Assembly (NCBI GenBank): GCA_945874455.1
Contig: CAMCHO010000006.1
Location: forward strand, 1-50,943
Direction: 5' to 3'
Origin: Opitutus sp. GAS368
Lineage (GTDB): Bacteria > Verrucomicrobiota > Verrucomicrobiia > Opitutales > Opitutaceae
Length of the DNA: 50,943 nt
Translations under genes and position numbers: made by a program
The notes under the pieces: generated by a model
Told to the model about the DNA's origin: nothing
Databases searched by the model: none
What the model saw: only the letters and a program-made list of their open reading frames with translations
Part shown: piece after piece, positions 25,811 to 34,786 of the stretch
How the letters are laid out: every line of letters starts with the position of its first letter
How positions within the stretch are numbered: position 1 is the stretch's first letter

Positions 25811-27879
25811 GTCGCAGCCTCCGGTTGCTTTGAATTTTCTTTTCGTGCCGTCCAGCCAGCGAGCGCCGACTCCACCAACAACACGGCGAGGGTCGCCGCG
25901 ATAAACCACCGCCAAAGTTTTTGCCGGTTTTCCGCCTCGACCCCCTGCAGCACAATCTTGCTGTCGCCCGTCACCACAGACGTGGTCTCGGCTGGGGTCA
26001 GGGGAACACCGAGGCGCTCCAACTCATCCGCCGCGAGCGGAGCCGTGCGGCTTTCATTCGCATCCAAGTTGACCGCGAAACGCACCGTGCGCTCGCCGGT
26101 CTTCACTTCGCGAATACCGGGCTGCGTGAAGCGCACGTCCTTCTCCGTTTGCTCTGTTCCAGCGGGGCCCGGGGGCAAGGGTGCCGTATCGCCCACGAAC
26201 CATTGCGCGGGCGCCGCTGCGACACCTCCGCCCAGTTCCAGTAGCGACCACAGAAGCGGCACAAATTTCGTGGAAACCGCGAGTTGGCTATCGTCGGGCT
26301 GCCAGCCCGTCGTCAGCACAAACAAGCGCCCTTTGCCGAGCGCCGCCTCGATCACCGCAGGGGCGCCGCTGTCAAATCGCGCCAGCACCCGCGCATCGGG
26401 AATAGCCGCGGCATCGAGCTTCCGGTATTTCCAAATGTGGATTTTCGTGAAGTCACTGAACCGCGGGTCGGCAAACGGGGCAAACAGCGGATGCTTGAAA
26501 TCGATCTCTGCAAACATCGCATAGTTTGTCGGCGTCACATCCGTCATCGCCACGCCTTCCCGACCGATCAACGCACCGAGGGTTGCGGCGGCCGCCGCAG
26601 ATTTCGGAGCAAAGACGAGCGTCTTGCCCGCTAGGGCCTGCGCCCGCAGCGCCTCACCCTGCACCGCCGACAATGCATCGCTCACAAAAACGACACTCGC
26701 GTTCGCGACGTCTTCAGGGAGCACCTGCGCCGTCGAATTGCGCGCCACCACACTGACGCCAAGTCGCGGTGTATCAGAGAGCGCACGACGCAAGAAGAAC
26801 AGCGGTTGGCGGGGGTTGTCCGGCGCGTCGTTGCCGAGCCAAAGCACGTTGAGGCGCTGCTGCCCGGGCGGGATCACCGACACCACATTGTCGAAATCTT
26901 CATCGTCGCCTTTGAGCTCAATACGGTCGAGTCCGGGAGTGTCCTTGATAATCGGCAGGGCGATCACCCGGCTCTGACCCGGCGGCACATAGACATCGAT
27001 CGGTTTGCCCACAAACGCGGATTCGCCCGTGCCGGAAGCTTGCGTCCAACCCAGTTTGAATTGCTCACGCAGCGCATCGGCGGAATTGCTCACGCGGACG
27101 CGCACCAGCGTCTCGGCCGCACGACTCGTGTCAGCACTATCGGCGACGAGTTGGAGACCGGCGTTGGTCAGTTTGCTCGCCTTCACGAGCTCAACCGTGA
27201 GGGTGACGTTTTTAGGCCACTCGTAAGCTTGCAGCGCTTCGATCCGGCTACCGGCTTGCAGATCGCTCACGAGCACGATCTGGCGCGGACCGGGAAATTG
27301 TTTGCCGTCACTCTCGGCCAGCGCTTCGGCCGCGGTAATCAGGGCGGTCCCGAGCTGCGTGCCGGACCAGCCCGGAGAAACCGCCTCGAGCCGCGCCTTC
27401 GCGAGCGCCGCGCGACCGGTCGCCGGCGTGCGGTTCCACTCCTCAAACGGCAGGAGCGGCATCGCCGCGCGGTCGAAGGTGTAGAGGGCGATTTGGTCCA
27501 CTGCGGACACTTTCCCTAACGTCGACTCCACCCGTTCGCGCGCCGCCGCCCACAGACCGGTGCGGCGCATGCTCGCACTCACATCGACCAGCACGACGAT
27601 GCGCTTGGGCTGCACCGCAGTGGGATCGTCGAGCGGAGCCTGTTTGAAAAAAGGTCGCGAGAATCCGAGCGCGAGCAAGCCAAGGGCCAGACAACGCAAG
27701 AGCAGCAACAGCAGGTGCTCTAAGCGGCTGCGCTTCGACAATCGCGGCGGCGTCGGCAACAAAAACATCAGCGAGCTGAACAGTGTACGCTCCCGCGTCG
27801 TGCGCTTGATGAGGTGAAAAATAATCGGTCCCGCGATCGCAAGCCCACCGATCAGGAACAGCGGCGTGAGAAAGTTCAT
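25807..27879 (-). CDS. BatA-domain and VWA-domain membrane protein
   Basis: A 690-residue inner-membrane protein. Residues 1-75 form the BatA (aerotolerance regulator N-terminal) domain: MNFLTPLFLIGGLAIAGPII, then FHLIKR, and a second hydrophobic stretch LLLLLLRCLALGLLALGFSRPF. A VWA domain starts at about 94 with an intact MIDAS DVSAS (99-103) in IVVLVDVSASMRRTG, with further elements SGTQLGTAL and IVLVSDLQAG. The remainder is beta-rich and includes a glutamine-amidotransferase-like region (ALAGKTLVFAPKS). A final transmembrane helix near 660 (FIAATLAVLLVESALAGW) anchors the C-terminus. In Bacteroides Bat systems such proteins work with a MoxR ATPase; MoxR and DUF58 genes directly precede it here. 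ATGA overlaps on both sides show translational coupling. Confidence 0.88.
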   Translation of the reverse strand: MNFLTPLFLIGGLAIAGPIIFHLIKRTTRERTLFSSLMFLLPTPPRLSKRSRLEHLLLLLLRCLALGLLALGFSRPFFKQAPLDDPTAVQPKRIVVLVDVSASMRRTGLWAAARERVESTLGKVSAVDQIALYTFDRAAMPLLPFEEWNRTPATGRAALAKARLEAVSPGWSGTQLGTALITAAEALAESDGKQFPGPRQIVLVSDLQAGSRIEALQAYEWPKNVTLTVELVKASKLTNAGLQLVADSADTSRAAETLVRVRVSNSADALREQFKLGWTQASGTGESAFVGKPIDVYVPPGQSRVIALPIIKDTPGLDRIELKGDDEDFDNVVSVIPPGQQRLNVLWLGNDAPDNPRQPLFFLRRALSDTPRLGVSVVARNSTAQVLPEDVANASVVFVSDALSAVQGEALRAQALAGKTLVFAPKSAAAAATLGALIGREGVAMTDVTPTNYAMFAEIDFKHPLFAPFADPRFSDFTKIHIWKYRKLDAAAIPDARVLARFDSGAPAVIEAALGKGRLFVLTTGWQPDDSQLAVSTKFVPLLWSLLELGGGVAAAPAQWFVGDTAPLPPGPAGTEQTEKDVRFTQPGIREVKTGERTVRFAVNLDANESRTAPLAADELERLGVPLTPAETTSVVTGDSKIVLQGVEAENRQKLWRWFIAATLAVLLVESALAGWTARKENSKQPEAAT

Positions 27880-28841
27880 GCGCCCCCTCCCCCATTGCTC
27901 CCACGAAACGCGGGCCGAAACTGCCGACCGCGTTTCAGTCGGTCCTGCAGGAAGTCAAAGAGGGCCGTCTCCAAGGGCTGATCGGTCGCAAGCAGATGGT
28001 AACTGATCCCGAGCTTGCGACACATCGCGCGCAGCGCCGCACCGTGCTCGTCGAGCTTCTTTATATAGCCTGCCCGCGCTGCCGCCGGATCGAGGTAGAG
28101 CGTGCGCTCCGATTCGAGGTCTTCAAACATCGCCGGCTGATCGAGGCCGAGATTCAGCTCCGCCGGGTCAAGCACTTGAAATAAACTGACCTCGTGTCCA
28201 CACGCCCCGAGCGCGACGAGTTTCCGTTCGAGCTGGTCGATGGGCGTCAGAAAATCCGAGACGAGTGCCACCAACGCCCGCCGACGGATCAGGGACGTAA
28301 TCCGCTCCAACGGCGCGGCGAGGTCGGTCGTGCGCCCTGCAGACGGACGTTCCAACGCGTGCAAGAGTTGGCGCAGGTGACCGGCACCGTGGCGCGCAGG
28401 CAAATAATCCCGCACCTGGTCGTCAAACGTCAGCAAGCCCGTCGCGTCGCCTTGGAGATGCAAAAAATACCCGAGCGTCGCCGCCAACGTCGCCGCATAC
28501 GCTGATTTCGTGTGCCCGCGCGAGCCGTAGTTCATCGACCGGCTTTGGTCCACGAGGAGGTGGCAGCGGAGATTCGTTTCGTCCTCGTATTTCTTGATGA
28601 CATAGCGGTCGCTGCGCGCGTAAACGCGCCAGTCAAGGTAACGCGGGTCATCTCCCGGCGTATATTGGCGGTACTCCGTAAACTCAACCGAGAAACCGTG
28701 ATACGGACTGCGATGCATGCCGCTCCAAAACCCCTCGACGACGGCGCGCGCCCTCAGCTCGAGCCTGCGGATACTCATCAACGTCTGGGCGTCGATGAAT
28801 TTCGCGGACGGTAACCGGGAAGTGGTCGGGGCAACAGCCAT
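27876..28841 (-). CDS. DUF58 domain protein (VWA-like, MoxR partner)
   Basis: A 321-residue cytoplasmic protein of the DUF58 family. The hallmark is HGFSVEFTEYRQYTPGDDPRYLDWRVYAR (about 48-76). It is followed by a VWA-like segment CHLLVDQSRSMNYG (93-106), whose Asp-x-Ser-x-Ser keeps a MIDAS-like motif, and then RRRALVALVSDFLTPIDQLERKL. DUF58 proteins are almost always encoded beside MoxR ATPases and VWA membrane proteins and are thought to link ATPase and VWA partners; the biochemical role is not settled. It lies 5 bases behind the MoxR stop and overlaps the BatA-like gene by ATGA. The last residues are Gly-rich (NGGGGA). Confidence 0.92.
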   Translation of the reverse strand: MAVAPTTSRLPSAKFIDAQTLMSIRRLELRARAVVEGFWSGMHRSPYHGFSVEFTEYRQYTPGDDPRYLDWRVYARSDRYVIKKYEDETNLRCHLLVDQSRSMNYGSRGHTKSAYAATLAATLGYFLHLQGDATGLLTFDDQVRDYLPARHGAGHLRQLLHALERPSAGRTTDLAAPLERITSLIRRRALVALVSDFLTPIDQLERKLVALGACGHEVSLFQVLDPAELNLGLDQPAMFEDLESERTLYLDPAAARAGYIKKLDEHGAALRAMCRKLGISYHLLATDQPLETALFDFLQDRLKRGRQFRPAFRGSNGGGGA

Positions 28842-28846
28842 GCGTC

Positions 28847-29926
28847 TTAGGCGCTCACGGGCGTCTTCGTACCGGCGACGAGCCGCTTAATGACTTCCTC
28901 GACGCGGATGCCCTCGGCTTCGGCGCGGTAGTTGAGGAGGACGCGGTGGCGGAGCGTGGGTGCCGCCACAGCTTGGATATCCTCGACCGTGACGTGGGCT
29001 CGCCCTTGCAACAGCGCACGCGCCTTGGCACCGAGGATGAGAAACTGACCAGCGCGCGTGCCCGCGCCCCAACTCACCCACTCGTTGACGTAGTCCGGCG
29101 TGCCGGGCTGACGCGGACGGGAGGCGGAAACAAGTTGCACGGCGTAGCGAACCATTTCCTCGGCGACCGGGACTTTGCGCACGAGTTCGTGAAAACGCAG
29201 CACGTCCTCACCCGTGAAGAGCGCCTCGATCGGGGCGGGTCGGCCTGCCGTCGTCTGCTGGACGACGCGCACTTCGTCGGCCTCCGGGAGATAATCCATC
29301 ACCACATTAAACATGAAGCGGTCGAGCTGCGCCTCGGGCAGCGGATAAGTACCCTCCATCTCGATCGGATTCTGCGTGGCGAGCACGAAGAACGGCTCTG
29401 CGAGCACGTGGCGCACGCCCGCCGCCGTCACTTGGTGCTCCTGCATCGCCTCGAGGAGCGCCGCCTGCGTCTTCGGCGGCGTGCGGTTAATCTCATCCGC
29501 GAGAATCATATTTCCAAATACGGGGCCGCGCACGAACGTAAGCTTTCGCCCGCCGTCACCGTCCTGCAAAATCTCCGTGCCCGTGATGTCGGCTGGCATG
29601 AGGTCGGGCGTGAACTGGATACGACGAAATTCGAGGTGAAACACCTGCGCGATGGACTTCACCAGGAGCGTCTTCGCGAGGCCCGGCGCACCCGTAATCA
29701 AGCAGTGTCCGCCGGCGAGGAGCGCGAGCATGATCTGCTCGATGACCTCGCGTTGACCAACGATCACCTTGGCCAGTTCCGCTTCGATCCGGGCACGACC
29801 AGCGAGCAGTTTCTCGGCGGTCTCACGCTCGGCCGCGAAGGCGTCGGCGGCAGCGTCGCGCTCAGCCACGAAAGCGTCGGCAGCAGTGGAAACGAGAGGG
29901 AGGACGGGAGGTAAATCGTTGCTCAT
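28847..29926 (-). CDS. MoxR-family AAA+ ATPase
   Basis: A 359-residue AAA+ ATPase, chaperone-like, acting on VWA partners. Walker A is GAPGLAKT (79-86), Walker B is ILADEIN in GNMILADEINRTPPKTQAALLEAM (141-147), sensor 1 is ATQNP (183-187), and the Arg-finger region is LDRFMFNV (201-208). The C-terminal lid contains APTLRHRVLLNYRAEAEG, typical of MoxR. Before the AAA+ core there is a 45-residue extension with an 11-residue duplication (ADAFVAERDAA, then ADAFAAERETA), unusual for the family. It sits between a DUF4159 gene (1-base gap) and the DUF58 gene (5-base gap), so the ATPase and its likely substrates are produced together. Confidence 0.95.
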   Translation of the reverse strand: MSNDLPPVLPLVSTAADAFVAERDAAADAFAAERETAEKLLAGRARIEAELAKVIVGQREVIEQIMLALLAGGHCLITGAPGLAKTLLVKSIAQVFHLEFRRIQFTPDLMPADITGTEILQDGDGGRKLTFVRGPVFGNMILADEINRTPPKTQAALLEAMQEHQVTAAGVRHVLAEPFFVLATQNPIEMEGTYPLPEAQLDRFMFNVVMDYLPEADEVRVVQQTTAGRPAPIEALFTGEDVLRFHELVRKVPVAEEMVRYAVQLVSASRPRQPGTPDYVNEWVSWGAGTRAGQFLILGAKARALLQGRAHVTVEDIQAVAAPTLRHRVLLNYRAEAEGIRVEEVIKRLVAGTKTPVSA

Positions 29927-29927
29927 A

Positions 29928-30950
29928 TCAATGGGTCATCAGGTAAAAGATAATGTTTACGCCAAGAGGATAGGAAATCTTCTCGGAAAAAGTGCGAAAG
30001 TAACTGTCGTCCTCACCCTCGCGCTCCCAGCCATCAGGGACGTCGCTGTTGTGGATCACCAAAATCATAATGCGCCCCTTGTCGTCGAGCATCGCCCGCA
30101 CCGTCATCGGCTCGGAACCTGGGCCACGGTCGACACGCTGGAGCCGGGGCGAATTGGGATTGGTCCAATCGTGACTCTTGTTCCAGAACTGCATCGTCGG
30201 CACCTGGAGGTGTTGCAGCGGGCCCTTCAGTTTGAAGATGCAGTTAAAAATCGGATGCTCCATCGTCAAGTCCGTCCACTCCCGATCAGGGAAGACACGT
30301 TTCATTTCCCCCGCGAAGCCGATCCATTCGCGCTGACTCCAAAAATCGCTGACGAAGAGGGCACCGCCGTTGCTGAGGTAGTTCCGCAGCGCGACAAGCT
30401 CCAAGGGGTTCAGATGGATGTAGCCGGGATGCTCCATCATGATGAGGGGAAACGTCGGCAAATCCGGATCACTCAAGCGGAGGACCCGCCCGTCGGGGTC
30501 CGTGCGCATCGAGGTGATTTGCTGGAGCCGATATGAAAAATTCAGGTCGGCGTCAGGGAAATCCACCCACCAATTCAGGTGGCTCCCGCGCCCCCAACCG
30601 CGCTCGTCCGGCCCGCGTTTGCCATCCGATTTGAAGAGGATGCGGGCAAACGTGAACACGTCTTTCTCGAACCCCGGAGGATTCGTCCACTCCGGTGTGC
30701 CCGTGCTGTGCGAGGCCACGCCGCGGGCGGTTCGGACGGTGGCCTCATCGATCAAAATATTACCCTCGCCCCGCACCAGACTGCCCCCTTCGTCGCGCAC
30801 GACAAAATTCGGCATCGGACCCGCGAAGGGATCGGGCTCGGGCGGGCCACCGCGGCCTGGCATCATCCGTTGGATTTGCGCAAACGTCGCGCCCACGCCA
30901 AGCGCGAGGATCACCACCACGGGAAGGATTCTTAGGCGACGCGCGTCCAT
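29928..30950 (-). CDS. DUF4159 domain protein (first member of pair by coordinate)
   Basis: A 340-residue exported protein with an N-terminal signal or anchor (RRLRILPVVVILALGVGATFA). The body is a DUF4159 domain with a glutamine-amidotransferase-like fold: LNWWVDFPDADLNFSYRLQQITSM, then LRLSDPDLPTFPLIMMEHPGYIHLNPLELVALRNYLSNGGALFVSDFW, EMKRVFPDREWTDLTMEHPIFNCIF, and the end SEKISYPLGVNIIFYLMTH. The nucleophile position of true amidotransferases is not recognisable. It shares the same order of motifs and nearly the same last 19 residues with the next upstream gene, so the pair arose by duplication. It is longer than its partner because of an insertion near NKSHDWTNPNSPRLQRVDRG. DUF4159 genes commonly travel with MoxR/VWA loci. 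Confidence 0.85.
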   Translation of the reverse strand: MDARRLRILPVVVILALGVGATFAQIQRMMPGRGGPPEPDPFAGPMPNFVVRDEGGSLVRGEGNILIDEATVRTARGVASHSTGTPEWTNPPGFEKDVFTFARILFKSDGKRGPDERGWGRGSHLNWWVDFPDADLNFSYRLQQITSMRTDPDGRVLRLSDPDLPTFPLIMMEHPGYIHLNPLELVALRNYLSNGGALFVSDFWSQREWIGFAGEMKRVFPDREWTDLTMEHPIFNCIFKLKGPLQHLQVPTMQFWNKSHDWTNPNSPRLQRVDRGPGSEPMTVRAMLDDKGRIMILVIHNSDVPDGWEREGEDDSYFRTFSEKISYPLGVNIIFYLMTH

Positions 30951-30951
30951 A

Positions 30952-31836
30952 TCAGTGCGTCATTGCGTAGAAGATAATGTTAATGCCAAGCGGGTAGGCG
31001 ATTTTTTCGGAAAAATTCTTAAAATAATAGGCATTCTCACCTTCTCGCTCCCAGCCGTCGCCGTTGTCGGTGTTGTGCGTAGCAATCACCATCATCCGCC
31101 CCTTGTCGTCAGAGATGACGCGGTGATGGACTTCCCGCGCGTCATCCCGCTCCCACGTGACGCCGTCAAACTCACTGTTGGTACCCGTGCGGATATTCGG
31201 CACTTGGCCTTTGGATTTGATCTCAAACACACAATGATAAAGCGCGTGATCGAGCGACAGCTCAGTGAAACTGCGGTCGGGAAACACGCGCTTCATGACT
31301 TCGGCCATCTGGGCCCATTCCCGTTCGCCCCAAAAATCGTCAAACATGAGGAAACCTCCATTGAGCAGGTATTTCCTCAATGCCTCAATCTCGGGATCGG
31401 TGAGTTCGAGGCTGCCCGGTTCGACCATGTAGATAAAGGGATAATCAGAGAGGTCTTTGTCCGTGAGCCACAGATAACGCGCATCCGGATCGACCTTCAA
31501 TGAGGTCATTTGCTGGAGCCGGTAGGAAAAATTCAGTTCAGCATCGGGCGTGTCCGTCGCCCATCCGCCCCGACCCCAGCCGCCCGAGGAACGCCGCACG
31601 CGCACAAAGGTAAATACGTCCTTCTCATGTCCCGCTGTATTGGTCCATTGAGGCGTGCCTGAGGAGTGCGACTCGACTTCCCGCGCCGTGCGCGCGCCGT
31701 CCGGCACCCGACTCTCTCCCCCGCTCCATCCGCCACCCCACCCTCCCCGGCTCCGGCCACCACTAGAGCCTCGCTGCGCCGCCACCATGCCCGCGAGCAC
31801 CAGAAACAACGAGAGCAGCGGGATCAGCCGTTTCAT
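30952..31836 (-). CDS. DUF4159 domain protein (second member of pair)
   Basis: A 294-residue exported paralogue of the neighbouring DUF4159 protein. The signal peptide is MKRLIPLLSLFLVLAGMVAAQ. A Gly/Arg/Trp/Ser-rich stretch follows (RGSSGGRSRGGWGGGWSGGE), and then the DUF4159 core: DTPDAELNFSYRLQQMTSLKVDPDARYLWL, PFIYMVEPGSLELTDPEIEALRKYLLNGGFLMFDDFWGEREW, MKRVFPDRSFTELSLDHALYHCVFEI, and SEKIAYPLGINIIFYAMTH. It overlaps the stop of the TPR/peptidase-MA gene by ATGA and ends 1 base before the next DUF4159 gene. The strongly conserved last 19 residues suggest a shared interface. The molecular function is unknown. Confidence 0.85.
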   Translation of the reverse strand: MKRLIPLLSLFLVLAGMVAAQRGSSGGRSRGGWGGGWSGGESRVPDGARTAREVESHSSGTPQWTNTAGHEKDVFTFVRVRRSSGGWGRGGWATDTPDAELNFSYRLQQMTSLKVDPDARYLWLTDKDLSDYPFIYMVEPGSLELTDPEIEALRKYLLNGGFLMFDDFWGEREWAQMAEVMKRVFPDRSFTELSLDHALYHCVFEIKSKGQVPNIRTGTNSEFDGVTWERDDAREVHHRVISDDKGRMMVIATHNTDNGDGWEREGENAYYFKNFSEKIAYPLGINIIFYAMTH

Positions 31837-34397
31837 TTAGCCTCCTCGCGGCTGAGCTGGAGCAACATCGTGAGTGCCTCGCGGAAACGCGGCGCCTCTT
31901 CGAGGGCGAGCAACGTCTGCGCGCGCGCTTCGGCCGTCTCGCCATTTTTCCGTAGCAACTGCGCAAGTTGAAAATGCCCTCCGGCGGGATCGGCCGCGCC
32001 GAGTTGCAGCAACGTGCGCCATGCGGCGATCGCACCCGGGGTATCGCCAGACTCCGCGCTCGCTTGCGCGAGCGAGCGCCACGGCGGAGCCACGAGCGGA
32101 TTTACCGCGAGGTAGCGCTCGGAATTAAGCTTCACGGCCGGCCAATCTTTGGCCTCGGTCGCCAACTCCGTGAGCCGTTGATAGGCATCGATGGCTTCAT
32201 CATCGATGGCTGTCCATGCGGTCAATACGTCTCGCTCCGCATTTTTGTCACCCGTTTCTTTCAGGAGTGCGGCTAGATGGATGTAAGCGCTGTCCGCCCC
32301 CTTCGCCGTGGGAAACAGATTCACGAGGCGCTCAAGCAAGGTGCGGGCTTCGGCCCAATTTTTCTTACCCGTCAGCTCCCGCACTCGCTTCATCATCAGC
32401 CAAGAATTATCGGGATGGGTGGACTCCCACGCGGCGACCTCGATCGCGTTCGCCGTCGCCAGCATCAGCTCCGCCGGTGGCTTTTCGAAATTCAACTTCG
32501 GCGCCAGCTGCTCAGCGCTCTCGCGGGCATAAACCGCAAATTCTTTTTCCAACGTGTCCAACGGCGCCACGTTCTTGGCCAGCGCCGCATTAATTTCAAT
32601 GCCACCGCGGAGGTCGCGCAGCACGCCCCGCAGGGTGTCGATGCCATGGCGCAAAATAATGAACTCAACCACGAGCGAAGACTGAAGGTAGGCAAATTGC
32701 AGGTGCCGCGGCGACTTTGGAGCGAGAAAGGAAGCGCTCAAACCAGCGATCTGCGCCATATCGCCGTCCAAAATCATCTTTCGGTATTCTACATTGATCC
32801 GCATGCCCCAGGCTCGGCTCGCTTGCCGTTCCTCATAGACTGAGATGCCTTCGCTCAACCAGCGCGGCATTTTATTCTTCGTCATTTGCAGCGTCACGAC
32901 GTGACAAAATTCATGCCATAACACCGCCTCCCAATTCGTCGACCGACCACCGAGGGCTGCCGGGCTGTTGGCGGTAACCACCCGGCCAAAGCACACGCCC
33001 AAGAAGCCCGCAACATCCGGCATCCCGAAGGTCCGCACCGCGAAATCCTTGGGGTCCGCGAAGATCTCCACATAGGTCGGATTCGCGAGCTCGACTTCAT
33101 ATTTTGCCGTGAGCGTCCGCTTCGCCTTGGTCAGCAACTCAAGGACCCGCGGGCCGTAAATCGCAGCCTCATCCTTCGTCATCCGGATCACAAAATCGTC
33201 CGAAGCCAGCGTCGCATATTTGGCCATCGTGTCCTGCAGGGACACGAGGTTGAACGCCTCGACATCGTAGTCGTCCCGTTCATGCACCGCTCGCGCCAGC
33301 GCCCAGCCTTCGGTCTCCTCGCCGAGACGAAGCAAATCATTCGCGAGCTGCGCCGTCGCGGGAAGATAGCTGGGGTCAGCCTCCCGCGCCCGACGCTGGT
33401 AAGTGGCCCCTTCCGCGAAGCGATACTTGGCGGAGAGCTTCTTCCCAATGAGATAATCGACGCGGGGATTCTTCGGCCAAAAGCGCAGCGCCGTCGCCCG
33501 GGACGTCGCCTCGTCTGAGATGTCGTTGCGCAGATGCGCCACCACTGCCCGATAGGCCCACGCGTCCGACTGGACAGGATTCGTAGCGACGACTTCCGCG
33601 ATAAACTTCTCCGCACCCTCGTAGTCCTCGGCATCAATGCGGCGGTCGGCCAACACGAGCAGGCTCGGGATGTGCTTGGGATTGATCTTCAACGCCGCAT
33701 TCAACGCCGCGGCCGAGACCTCGCGATCGCCGCCCTCGTAAGCGCGAGCGCGACCGGAGTGGAGATCGGGGTCGTCGGGCAAAACTTTCAGACCGGCTTC
33801 AAACGCTTTCGCCGCGAGAGGAAAATCGTGTTTCTCCAACGCCAGCTCGCCCCGCGCGAGATAAACATCCCGCAACTTCGGGTCGGCCTTCTCCGCGACC
33901 GCGAAGACACGTTCCAGCACATCCTTCGGGTCAGCGCCCAACAGCAAAGCCGCACGGCCAAACACCACTAAGTCCGCCGGTTGACGATAGGTCCATGACC
34001 GGCCAGCGACCAACCGCGTGATCTCCTCGGCGCTCTTGGCGGCCTCGGCGGGCCGGCCGTTCGCAACGGCGACTTCACGCGAAAGCCAACGCAGGCGAAT
34101 GCTGGAGGGATCGCTGCCGAGCGCGACTTTCATCGTGGTGTCCGCCTCGGCGTATCGTCCGGTCGCGAGCAACGCTTCGACCCGCAGAATTTGCCAGTCG
34201 ACATTACCCGGCGAGGAACGCAACCCACCCTCGGTTTCCGCCAGAGCGAGGGAATAATTACCCGCCAAAAATTCCCGCCGGACGTCCGCCGGCTCGGCAG
34301 CATTCGCTTCGAGTACGGCCGCGAGCGACGTGACGACAGCCATGCCCCAGCACCGAAGTCGGGGGTAGGCACCGCGTGAGGGCGAAATGTCGCTCAT
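31833..34397 (-). CDS. TPR-repeat protein with gluzincin (peptidase MA-like) domain
   Basis: First gene of the nine-gene operon, 854 residues with the start at the ATG at 34397 (MSDISPSRGAYPRLRCWGMAVVTSL). An ATG at 34343 would give a shorter signal peptide directly at MAVVTSLAAVLEANA. TPR-like helices cover about 40-385. The peptidase-MA-like domain has zinc motif HEFCH (His495, Glu496, His499) and a third-ligand region PRWLSEGISVYEE with Glu516, so the active site looks intact. Further TPR-like repeats follow (about 640-850: EARTLLERLVNLFPTAKGADSAYIHLAALLKETGDKNAERDVL). It is probably a periplasmic zinc metalloprotease or peptide-binding protein; the substrate is unknown. Confidence 0.85.
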   Translation of the reverse strand: MSDISPSRGAYPRLRCWGMAVVTSLAAVLEANAAEPADVRREFLAGNYSLALAETEGGLRSSPGNVDWQILRVEALLATGRYAEADTTMKVALGSDPSSIRLRWLSREVAVANGRPAEAAKSAEEITRLVAGRSWTYRQPADLVVFGRAALLLGADPKDVLERVFAVAEKADPKLRDVYLARGELALEKHDFPLAAKAFEAGLKVLPDDPDLHSGRARAYEGGDREVSAAALNAALKINPKHIPSLLVLADRRIDAEDYEGAEKFIAEVVATNPVQSDAWAYRAVVAHLRNDISDEATSRATALRFWPKNPRVDYLIGKKLSAKYRFAEGATYQRRAREADPSYLPATAQLANDLLRLGEETEGWALARAVHERDDYDVEAFNLVSLQDTMAKYATLASDDFVIRMTKDEAAIYGPRVLELLTKAKRTLTAKYEVELANPTYVEIFADPKDFAVRTFGMPDVAGFLGVCFGRVVTANSPAALGGRSTNWEAVLWHEFCHVVTLQMTKNKMPRWLSEGISVYEERQASRAWGMRINVEYRKMILDGDMAQIAGLSASFLAPKSPRHLQFAYLQSSLVVEFIILRHGIDTLRGVLRDLRGGIEINAALAKNVAPLDTLEKEFAVYARESAEQLAPKLNFEKPPAELMLATANAIEVAAWESTHPDNSWLMMKRVRELTGKKNWAEARTLLERLVNLFPTAKGADSAYIHLAALLKETGDKNAERDVLTAWTAIDDEAIDAYQRLTELATEAKDWPAVKLNSERYLAVNPLVAPPWRSLAQASAESGDTPGAIAAWRTLLQLGAADPAGGHFQLAQLLRKNGETAEARAQTLLALEEAPRFREALTMLLQLSREEAK

Positions 34398-34786
34398 GCG
34401 GGTAGCGTGGGGGGTAAGTAAATCTTGGCAAGGCACTGACACGTTTCGTTGAAGACGCACCGAACCGGAAAGAGTCGTAGGAATCCAGCGATTTTTTCCG
34501 GCGTCCGACAAAAGGCCGAACTCAGGGGAAGGGACGGCCGCTTACATCAACGTCCAACCGCGCGGTTCATAGGAGCGAGCCCGCACCCGCCGTCGCCGAA
34601 ACCAACCCACCGGGCGCCTCGCCCCGCGCCCTGACCGTAACCACACCCAGCCGATTCGGGCGTTCCTTTTCGAAGTACCCGAGGAAAATCTCGCCGACCG
34701 ACGGAAGCCCGAAAACCACCGCGAGTTCGGACCAAGCGGGTGTCTGCCTAAATGACCGTGAGTCCTCGCGCCCCCCACTGCAGCAT
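34398..34786. other. Intergenic region between the nine-gene operon and the metal transporter
   Basis: About 390 bases without a convincing gene. It must hold the promoter of the nine-gene operon transcribed leftward. I could not identify a good -35/-10 pair; a TTGCCA on the minus strand near 34430 is the best weak candidate. Minus-strand open frames here (down to 34547 and 34567) give Arg/Gly-rich translations with no family resemblance. I see no clear terminator for the metal-transport operon that enters from the right. Confidence 0.5.
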
